From positions 1-20,759 of the forward strand of contig JBBRGG010000022.1 in assembly GCA_038240875.1 (NCBI GenBank): a DNA stretch of 20,759 nt, read 5' to 3'. Below the pieces are notes generated by a model. That model was given only the letters and a program-made list of their open reading frames with translations, was not told the DNA's origin and searched no databases. The DNA is from JBBRGG01 sp038240875 (lineage in GTDB: Bacteria > Planctomycetota > Phycisphaerae > Phycisphaerales > UBA1924). Positions 14,523 through 20,759 of the stretch are shown here, piece after piece; the stretch's first letter is position 1; every line of letters starts with the position of its first letter. The position numbers were made by a program, and so were the translations under genes.

Positions 14523-15626
14523 ATGACCAATATCCACGGAACCGGTTTGGCGTCTTTGGTGCGAGGCTTTGGAGCATGCGTGCTTGTGGTGATCGCGCTG
14601 GCGTGCGGAGCATGCAACACGATCCAGAAAGATAAAGCCTCGGCATTCCATGACGAGCACAATGGGCGAGACAAGTTAACGTGGGCAATTGCCATCCATG
14701 GTGGAGCTGGCACTTTGGACCCTAGCGAAGACCCCGCGCTCGCAGAACAGTATAAAATTTCGCTTGGTAGGGCCCTCGACGCGGGCACCGCGATTTTGTC
14801 TGCTGGTGGCACTTCTCTCGATGCGTGCATTGCGGCGGTACGTGTGCTCGAAGACGACGAACTCTTTAACGCTGGACGCGGAGCAGCGCTCACGCGCGAA
14901 GGCAAGGCCGAACTCGACGCGGCAATCATGGATGGCAGCACGCTCAAAGCTGGTGCGGTCTCCGGCGTGACAACGGTAAAAAATCCCGTTGGCCTCGCGC
15001 GGCTTGTGATGGAACAAACACGGTTCATCCTGCTTGCGGGAGCGGGTGCCGAGCGATTTGCCGACTCGATGAGTGTTGAACGCGTGCCCAACGAATATTT
15101 CATCACCGAGCGTCGCAAGAAGATGCTCGAAGAATTGCTCCAACCCAGTCGTCCTGCTGTGATGAACAATTGGAGTGTCGACGTGCGCGTTGCGAACCAC
15201 GATACGATCACACCCGAGATGCGTATGGGCACGGTCGGATGCGTCGCGATGGACGCATCGGGCAAGTTGGCAGCAGCAACGAGCACGGGTGGGTTGACCG
15301 GGAAGTTGCCCGGCCGCGTCGGCGACGCGCCCCAGATCGGCGCGGGGACGTATGCGAATGCAATGGTCGCGATTAGTTGCACCGGTAGCGGCGAACAGTT
15401 CATCCGCCATGGCGTTGCGCGTGGTGTTGCTTCGCGCATGGAATTGACAAAGGAAAGTGTCGCTGCGGCTTCTGAACACTTTATCTTTCGCGTCCTCAAG
15501 CCCGACGACGGCGGCATGATCGCAATTGACGCCAACGGCCGTATCGCTACGCCATTTAGCACCGTGGGCATGTATCGCGGCGTCGCCGATTCGCAAGGAC
15601 TTCGCGAAGTCAAGATTTGGAAGTAG
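14523..15626 (+). CDS. iaaA: Exported isoaspartyl peptidase / L-asparaginase (Ntn hydrolase)
   Basis: This 367-residue plant-type asparaginase splits beta-aspartyl dipeptides, including beta-Asp-Arg, and asparagine. AIHGGAG opens the domain and DELFNAGRGAALTREGK follows. The autocleavage site lies before Thr237 in EMRMGTVGCVAMDASG, which becomes the N-terminal nucleophile of the beta chain. AATSTGGLTGKLPGRVGD and SCTGSGEQFIR bind the substrate. The first 35 residues hold an Arg, a hydrophobic core (VLVVIALA) and Cys residues, so the protein is probably exported, perhaps as a lipoprotein, although the lipobox is not canonical. E. coli IaaA is cytosolic. The ATG at 14523 was chosen over a GTG at 14508. 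It comes 85 bases after truB and directly before a cyanophycinase, which points to cyanophycin breakdown. Confidence 0.93.
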   Translation: MTNIHGTGLASLVRGFGACVLVVIALACGACNTIQKDKASAFHDEHNGRDKLTWAIAIHGGAGTLDPSEDPALAEQYKISLGRALDAGTAILSAGGTSLDACIAAVRVLEDDELFNAGRGAALTREGKAELDAAIMDGSTLKAGAVSGVTTVKNPVGLARLVMEQTRFILLAGAGAERFADSMSVERVPNEYFITERRKKMLEELLQPSRPAVMNNWSVDVRVANHDTITPEMRMGTVGCVAMDASGKLAAATSTGGLTGKLPGRVGDAPQIGAGTYANAMVAISCTGSGEQFIRHGVARGVASRMELTKESVAAASEHFIFRVLKPDDGGMIAIDANGRIATPFSTVGMYRGVADSQGLREVKIWK

Positions 15627-15744
15627 TTGGATGACCGCCGATCGCACGCCGATTCGCGAGCAGTTCACGCTCACGTTCGCAACACGCCAGTTGAAAACAT
15701 ACAAGCCCATGCACAAACGCGCTTTCAGATTGGAGTCTTTGCCG

Positions 15745-17133
15745 ATGAAACCTACCCGTTCACGCTCGCTCCTGCAGATTTTTACTGCAGCGGGAACTAT
15801 CTGCGTGTTGTCCAGTTTCGCAAATTCGCAAGTCACACAAAGCGACGCTGCGAAGCTGCTCGTGCCCGATACTACTGCTACCCCAGCAGCATTTGAGCCC
15901 ACAACAAAGCCAGCTACGCCAACCGGCATGGCGAGCCCTAGCTTTATCGCAATCGGCGGAGCGCTCGAAGACGAAAACTCGGCAATCTTTGAAGCCATGC
16001 TGACGCGTAAGGACACGAACAAGATCGTGATCGTGCCATACGCAAGCGCGGACGCGGCAGAGGCTGGCAAGCGAACTATTGAACGCTTCAATAAGTATCG
16101 CCCCGACGCGCGGTACGTTGTCCTCCCCGACCCGGCAAAGGACGAAGCCTCACGCGATTTAGCCATCAGTTGGATCAGCCATGCTGACTTGGTCTTCTTC
16201 ACCGGTGGCGATCAAAAACGCCTTAACGCGCGATTCGGCTCCTTCGAGAAACCCAACGGCGTCCTCAACGCACTCCACCAAGGCATGCGCAGGTGGGATA
16301 CACGCGTCGCCGGGACGAGCGCGGGTGCCGCCATGATGTCCGATCCGATGTTCTTGGGCGGCGGCAGCGAATCCGCCCTTGCTGGCACGCCCGCGATCGA
16401 TGGCGAAGATGCGGATCCTGGCGCAATACCTGGTGATGCCAAGACACCGGTAGGCGTTCGGCTCGGGCCTGGGCTTGGGCTCGTGCCTAACGTGATCATC
16501 GATACACATTTCTTTCCGCGAGGGCGGATCGGGCGATTAATTGCCGCGGTTGATAACCAGAAAACGCGCGTCGGCGTCGGCATCGATGAAGATCGAGCCG
16601 TTCGCTTTGACGCCAACGGTACGACGGCGATGGGAAACCACGCTGCATTGTTGGTCCATGGCACGATCATACGCGAGGGCCTGTCTCGGCTTGGTGCAAG
16701 GCTCACGCTCGTTTCAGATGGCGACAACGTAAAGCTCAAAGGGTCGATCGCGCCTGGAGGCTCGCCCGGAGCAGGAATCGCCGTCGAGTTTACTGCTGCG
16801 CACAACTCGGTTCCGCTCGATGCAGCGGCACGCCTTGCTATCGGGGCTTTTGCAGACGCACAAGATGCGCGATACAAAGAAAGGGCCCGCTATGAACCAG
16901 ACGCATGGGGTCGCGATCGCGCGCTGCAGATGCTTCGTCGTTTGGCCGCGGAACCAGCAACTCCCCAGCACGCGACGAGTGATCAGTTTGATTTCGTGAT
17001 CTCTGCGGACGAATACACGCAATTCTATTGGGATGGTAAAGACCCTGCAACGCTGCGCGTTCACCAAGCAATAGCGGATGTGCGTGAGCGATTGGATACA
17101 AAGCCCGAAACAGCAGAGAAGGACGTTGAGTAA
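15745..17133 (+). CDS. Exported cyanophycinase (peptidase S51)
   Basis: This 462-residue peptidase hydrolyses cyanophycin (multi-L-arginyl-poly-aspartate) to beta-Asp-Arg dipeptides, the substrate of the neighbouring isoaspartyl peptidase. The N-terminus MKPTRSRSLLQIFTAAGTIC has a basic head and hydrophobic core with likely cleavage near FANSQ. The S51 core has FIAIGGALED, FFTGGDQKRL, the nucleophile Ser192 in AGTSAGAAMM and the family motif DTHFFPRGRIGRL (His255). The C-terminal tail beyond about residue 370 has no known domain. The ATG at 15745 was chosen for the signal peptide and GGAG. An upstream ATG at 15631 with GGAAG, 4 bases after the previous stop, would add 38 residues before the signal. 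No cyanophycin synthetase is nearby, so the polymer may come from outside. Confidence 0.93.
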   Translation: MKPTRSRSLLQIFTAAGTICVLSSFANSQVTQSDAAKLLVPDTTATPAAFEPTTKPATPTGMASPSFIAIGGALEDENSAIFEAMLTRKDTNKIVIVPYASADAAEAGKRTIERFNKYRPDARYVVLPDPAKDEASRDLAISWISHADLVFFTGGDQKRLNARFGSFEKPNGVLNALHQGMRRWDTRVAGTSAGAAMMSDPMFLGGGSESALAGTPAIDGEDADPGAIPGDAKTPVGVRLGPGLGLVPNVIIDTHFFPRGRIGRLIAAVDNQKTRVGVGIDEDRAVRFDANGTTAMGNHAALLVHGTIIREGLSRLGARLTLVSDGDNVKLKGSIAPGGSPGAGIAVEFTAAHNSVPLDAAARLAIGAFADAQDARYKERARYEPDAWGRDRALQMLRRLAAEPATPQHATSDQFDFVISADEYTQFYWDGKDPATLRVHQAIADVRERLDTKPETAEKDVE

Positions 17134-17254
17134 GGTACTGGTGCCGCTTCGCCGCCCAAGGCTCCATAATGAACGCCTGTTGAATTGACTTATAACCGCG
17201 ATTGACCGTGAGATGCGGATGTAAGTGTTTCAACGTGAATAGGAAAACAGTTGT

Positions 17255-18586
17255 ATGCCAGCGCACGTCCACAAACAGCCAACGCTGGTCATGCTCGGTT
17301 CAGGAGAATTAGGCCGCGAGGTCGTCATCTCAGCCAAACGGCTTGGATGCAAGGTAGTCGCTATTGATTCGTATGCTGGTGCACCAGCGATGCAGGTGGC
17401 CGACGCGAGCGAAGTGGTGAACATGCTCGATGGGGACGCGCTCGAAGGCGCTGTCCGCGCGCATATCAAACTCGGCGAGCACGCGTTTATTGTGCCAGAG
17501 ATCGAAGCGATCCGCACCGAGCGGCTACTCGACTTGGAAAGGGCTGGCTTTCAAATTATTCCATCTGCGCGAGCGGCCCACCTCACGATGAATCGCGACG
17601 CGATCCGCGAGCTTGCGGCGACAACGTTGAAGATGCCGACGGCGCGCTTTGCGTACGCAAACTCAGCCGACGAACTTCGCGCCGCAGTCTTCGGTAGTGG
17701 CGAAAGCTCACAAGCATCGCACGCCTCACAAGTCTCGCGATCACTACAAGACTTTCGATTCAAGCACGGTCTCATCGGCGTGCCTTGCGTGATCAAGCCC
17801 GTGATGTCATCTTCGGGCAAGGGGCAATCGGTCGCGCGCGATGCGAAGCAAGTGGACGGAGCATGGGAGTATGCCGTCGCGTCGATGCGGGGCGATACAC
17901 GACGCGTGATCGTCGAAGAGTTCATCAAGTTTGACTATGAAATCACGCTTCTCACGGTTCGCCAGCGGCCAATAGTCGCGAGCGAGAAACTCACCGAAAG
18001 CGAACGAACGCTTTTTTGCCCGGTGATCGGGCATCGTCAGGAACGCGGCGATTATCAGGAATCGTGGATGCCTTGCGCGATGCCGCCTGCGCTCGTGAAA
18101 AAAGCTCAGTCGATGGCGCGAGCGATCACCTCGGAGATTGCTGGTGAGCAAGGCGCAGGCCTCTTTGGCGTTGAGTTCTTTGTGGTTGCCGCGAAGAGAA
18201 AGAAGCTCGCGCGGGTCATCTTCTCTGAGTTGTCGCCTAGGCCACACGATACCGGCATGGTGACGATGATCGGACAGGATTTGTCCGAGTTTGACCTGCA
18301 TATACGCGCGATTCTGGGCTTACCGATCCCCGCGATTCGCGCGGAGCGTGCGGCTGCTTCAGCAGTCATCCTTGCAAACAGTGCGTCAATGCAAGAGCCT
18401 AGTTATGTTGGCATCGATCGCGCGCTCGCGCTCAAGAACGTTGAAGTACGGCTATTTGGCAAGCCAACGACGCGCGAGTATCGTCGAATGGGCGTCGCGC
18501 TCGCGCGTGCAAATTCGGTGAAAGCCGCGAGAGCCCTTGCGACCAAGGCTGCGTCGCTTGTGCGTGTGGTCTCAAATGAGAGATAG
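17255..18586 (+). CDS. purT: Formate-dependent phosphoribosylglycinamide formyltransferase (GAR transformylase 2)
   Basis: This 443-residue ATP-grasp enzyme forms formyl-GAR from GAR, formate and ATP in the third step of purine synthesis. Motifs in order are the GAR-binding start VMLGSGELGREVVI, YAGAPAMQVAD, PEIEAIRTE and the ATP-grasp loop KPVMSSSGKGQSV. EEFIKFDYEITLLTVR, GLFGVEFFV and the metal-binding SELSPRPHDTGMVT follow. The whole protein is colinear with PurT apart from a Ser/Gln-rich insert of about 17 residues near 150. A ribosome binding site (AGGAAA) lies about 10 bases before the ATG. It follows the cyanophycinase by 121 bases and may have its own promoter, but none is clear. Confidence 0.97.
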   Translation: MPAHVHKQPTLVMLGSGELGREVVISAKRLGCKVVAIDSYAGAPAMQVADASEVVNMLDGDALEGAVRAHIKLGEHAFIVPEIEAIRTERLLDLERAGFQIIPSARAAHLTMNRDAIRELAATTLKMPTARFAYANSADELRAAVFGSGESSQASHASQVSRSLQDFRFKHGLIGVPCVIKPVMSSSGKGQSVARDAKQVDGAWEYAVASMRGDTRRVIVEEFIKFDYEITLLTVRQRPIVASEKLTESERTLFCPVIGHRQERGDYQESWMPCAMPPALVKKAQSMARAITSEIAGEQGAGLFGVEFFVVAAKRKKLARVIFSELSPRPHDTGMVTMIGQDLSEFDLHIRAILGLPIPAIRAERAAASAVILANSASMQEPSYVGIDRALALKNVEVRLFGKPTTREYRRMGVALARANSVKAARALATKAASLVRVVSNER

Positions 18587-18916
18587 TCTCGACAGATTAC
18601 AAGTTGTTTGAGCGCAAGCGGACGCAGCCAGGAACCAAGCAATCTTTCAATCAGGGCTTGTACCAATCGGAAATCTCTCACTAAAACGAATTTGATCTCG
18701 GAGTGCACATTACGAAGAAAAATAGTGCAGCCTCGCTAATGCAGCCACGCTATCGTGCGGCTCTACTTGAAATGATAGTGGTTCGTGAGCCCTAGAAGTA
18801 TGTCAGCAGGCATTATCTATGAGACAAAATAGTCACAGATATTCGCTATGTAATGATAAGCACACGGCAACTTCCATATAGCTAGCAATTATTCAGCTTT
18901 GAACCGATCAGGAGGC
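18587..18916. other. Gene-free convergent intergenic region
   Basis: Some 330 AT-richer bases lie between the convergent purT and SurA-like genes. I see no coding frame of any family. A short bulged hairpin (GCCACG/CGTGCGGC, near 18742-18760) has no T run on either side. No convincing terminator for either gene was found. Confidence 0.4.
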
Positions 18917-20759
18917 TTACTGCGTGGATGCTGCGCTTTCTTTTGTTTTTTGCGGTGCTTCTTTATCCACGAAGTTGAGACGCGTCGAGAGAGCTTCCTT
19001 CGCAAAGGTTGCTTCGCCTGGGAGCAAACGCCGTCGCTCGTTGATCATCAGCGAGATAAACTGTTCTTGGTTAAAGGTACGGACCATTTCTTTGGTGAGT
19101 GGTTCGCGTGATATGACCTGCGCAATAACCACGCCTCGCACGCGTGGCAGCGATACGCCAACGCTACGCGCGTCTGCGTTTGATTCATCCAACGGCACAG
19201 TTGGCGAGAGCGCGTCCGCGGCATCCATCACAGCATTGCGGAACGCGGGGTCGTTCATCTGCTGAGCAAGGAAGCTCACTTGGCTACGCGTGATTTGCAC
19301 CTGGCGTACGGGTGTAATCGAACTGCCTGGGAAGCGGGTTTCGATGGATTCTTTGACCGCGTCAAGGCCTCGCAAGCTCGCCAGCACGCGAAGCTCGGGG
19401 AGTTCAGAAGTAAGGCGTTCGTAGGCTTTGGCCAGCCGCGCGTCGCGTACGACTGCATCGCGAACTTCATCGATGGACGTCGCGGCAGATTCGGGGCGTG
19501 CATCCGTGATCTCAATGTACGAACGGTTGCCTACAGCATTAATCAGTGGCGTTGCAACAAACGGTATATTGGTCTGCAGATCAAGGTCGCTCGTCGGCGA
19601 GAGTTCCTTGACTCGCTCGACCAAGCGCGAGAGGGGCAGTCTCGCCGTGGCAGACGTGTATACAGCAGTACCGATCTCGTCGAGAGAATCAAGTGATTTG
19701 ACAGGCGTAAAGGTGCTTTCTTTGCGGGTGATGATTGGCGTTGGGATAGTAATGCTAGAGAACTCTTTGATCCCGTTGACCACTTCGACAGCGAGAGCTT
19801 CGAGAGTCGGGCGTTTATCGTCCCAGTCGGCGGCAAGAACTTTGTGCGAGCCAACAGTTTCGAGGTTGCGAGTTGCCTGATTCACACGAGCCTTTAAGAT
19901 GCGGTCGGCCTCGGCAAGGATCGAGTCGGCACGCTGATCACGCAGGATCGCTTCGACCTTAGGTCTTTCAACCGAAAATTCGCCTGGGAATGAGCCGCGG
20001 TTTTGCTGCCAGTGCTTGTTCACAGCGAGCGGGTCGAGCTGGATCGAGTTGGCTATCCCCGCGCGATCAAGGGTGAGCCACGCCATCTTGACGCGAGGTG
20101 GTTGCAGGTATCCAAAGCCAAGTCCTTCAACGTCAGGGGCGACAGCGGCGTACTTGGCGAATTGCGTCGCGAGCTCTTCAGGAGTTGGCTCAACGACAGA
20201 GGATTCAAGAGCCGAGGCGGGAACCAAAGCCGCGTCGATGGTTGCTTGATCAGCTTCGCGGCGTGCTTCAGCGATAAGCCGAACGTCGGACAAGCGCGGC
20301 GCACCAAAGGTCAATTCCATCAGACGCTCGACGCCTCGGAGTTTGGCAAGGACGCGTTCCATCTCGATGGACGAGAGCTGCGATTGTGCACCTGCTGTAT
20401 CTAATGCGTTAGCAAGCTCGTTGGTGGTTGCTAGAACATACTGCGTCTGAAATGCCTGGAAGGATCCTGCTCTTTGGACCTCACGCATGAGTTCAGACTG
20501 ATCTGCGGATCGCAGTTTCGACATCGCTTTGCGTTCGCCAAGTACTGGCAGCCAGTCGCGACCATCGACTTCGAAGCCGATAAGCCCGGCGTTGTTCGCT
20601 TCGTGCGAGAGAAGGAACCAAGTAGTCGAGTCGTTGATGCCGTTGCCGATGGAGGCAAGGTAGCTTTCGCCCAAAACCATCTTGAGTGCTTCAAACTCGC
20701 GCTGGGCCAGGAACATATTGCCAGCAGTAATGGAGTCGCCGTTGAGCGTTCCCACAACT
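18917..20759 (-). CDS. SurA/PpiD-like periplasmic folding protein, 5' end outside the window
   Basis: At least 612 residues are present and the start lies beyond base 20759. The visible N-terminal part GTLNGDSITAGNMFLAQREF, with LMREVQRAGSFQAFQTQYV and further helices, matches the SurA N-terminal fold of PpiD/SurA chaperones (NG-x-x-I at the start of the mature domain). The missing part should hold a membrane anchor. A GTG at 20755 should not be taken as the real start, because GTLNGDSI is normally internal. The C-terminal half is Ala/Glu/Arg rich, with RDQRADSILAEADRILK like the coiled part of PpiD, and ends in a Lys/Glu/Ser tail. I do not see a clear parvulin PPIase motif. It may be one of the large planctomycete PpiD relatives of chaperone function only. 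Confidence 0.65.
   Translation of the reverse strand, partial: VVGTLNGDSITAGNMFLAQREFEALKMVLGESYLASIGNGINDSTTWFLLSHEANNAGLIGFEVDGRDWLPVLGERKAMSKLRSADQSELMREVQRAGSFQAFQTQYVLATTNELANALDTAGAQSQLSSIEMERVLAKLRGVERLMELTFGAPRLSDVRLIAEARREADQATIDAALVPASALESSVVEPTPEELATQFAKYAAVAPDVEGLGFGYLQPPRVKMAWLTLDRAGIANSIQLDPLAVNKHWQQNRGSFPGEFSVERPKVEAILRDQRADSILAEADRILKARVNQATRNLETVGSHKVLAADWDDKRPTLEALAVEVVNGIKEFSSITIPTPIITRKESTFTPVKSLDSLDEIGTAVYTSATARLPLSRLVERVKELSPTSDLDLQTNIPFVATPLINAVGNRSYIEITDARPESAATSIDEVRDAVVRDARLAKAYERLTSELPELRVLASLRGLDAVKESIETRFPGSSITPVRQVQITRSQVSFLAQQMNDPAFRNAVMDAADALSPTVPLDESNADARSVGVSLPRVRGVVIAQVISREPLTKEMVRTFNQEQFISLMINERRRLLPGEATFAKEALSTRLNFVDKEAPQKTKESAASTQ

Noticed and set aside
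14676..16202. A 508-residue open frame antisense to the isoaspartyl peptidase and cyanophycinase
   Set aside because: It shows no domain, and both plus-strand genes have full catalytic motifs. It is an antisense shadow caused by codon bias.
18403..18708. A minus-strand frame of 101 residues over the end of purT
   Set aside because: Most of it is antisense to purT. The part outside (LVRDFRLVQALIERLLGSWL) looked faintly like a protein tail, but I could not assign any family.
1..20759. CRISPR arrays, tandem repeats, riboswitches or toxin-antitoxin pairs
   Set aside because: I looked for regular direct repeats, conserved leader structures and small overlapping gene pairs on both strands and saw none that could be supported.

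Overview
The window looks like a stretch of a planctomycete-type chromosome, probably of the Phycisphaerae. This is inferred from gene content and moderate GC, not from any marker gene. The right half (about 10.5-20.8 kb) is dense and housekeeping-like: a tRNA-Ser gene, a PAP2 phosphatase, an ArnT-like glycosyltransferase, TruB, an isoaspartyl peptidase, a cyanophycinase, PurT and a SurA/PpiD-like periplasmic protein. The left half is looser: signalling genes, a fasciclin protein, a helical ferritin-like protein, and then an island of decayed genes.

Layout. 1-3.7 kb holds a truncated PAS-domain sensor on the minus strand, facing away from a single-domain response regulator and a three-PAS hybrid histidine kinase. 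3.85-5.3 kb holds two minus-strand monocistronic genes (ferritin-like, FAS1), each followed by a good intrinsic terminator. 5.48-9.6 kb is a decay zone. It contains an IS630-like transposase tail, an IS5-family element with recognisable terminal inverted repeats but a transposase carrying two nonsense codons and two frameshifts, a FAD oxidase/methyltransferase operon in which each gene has one in-frame TAA, and the broken N-terminal two thirds of an Ada-type DNA-alkylation regulator. Only the C-terminal O6-alkylguanine transferase part of Ada (9618-10457) is still open. It runs into the terminator of the convergent tRNA-Ser(GGA) gene.

11.7-18.6 kb is a co-directional plus-strand run. The glycosyltransferase and truB overlap by ATGA. 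They are followed by an exported isoaspartyl peptidase/asparaginase and an exported S51 cyanophycinase, which together make a complete route from cyanophycin to free Asp and Arg, probably outside the cytoplasm. purT follows. The window ends inside a minus-strand SurA/PpiD-like gene.

I did not find a CRISPR array, a phage module or a clearly new defence system. The most interesting observations are the Ada remnant, the doubly interrupted FAD oxidase/methyltransferase operon with its near-consensus, apparently leaderless promoter, the exported cyanophycin-degrading pair, and a tRNA terminator embedded in the coding end of the alkyltransferase gene.
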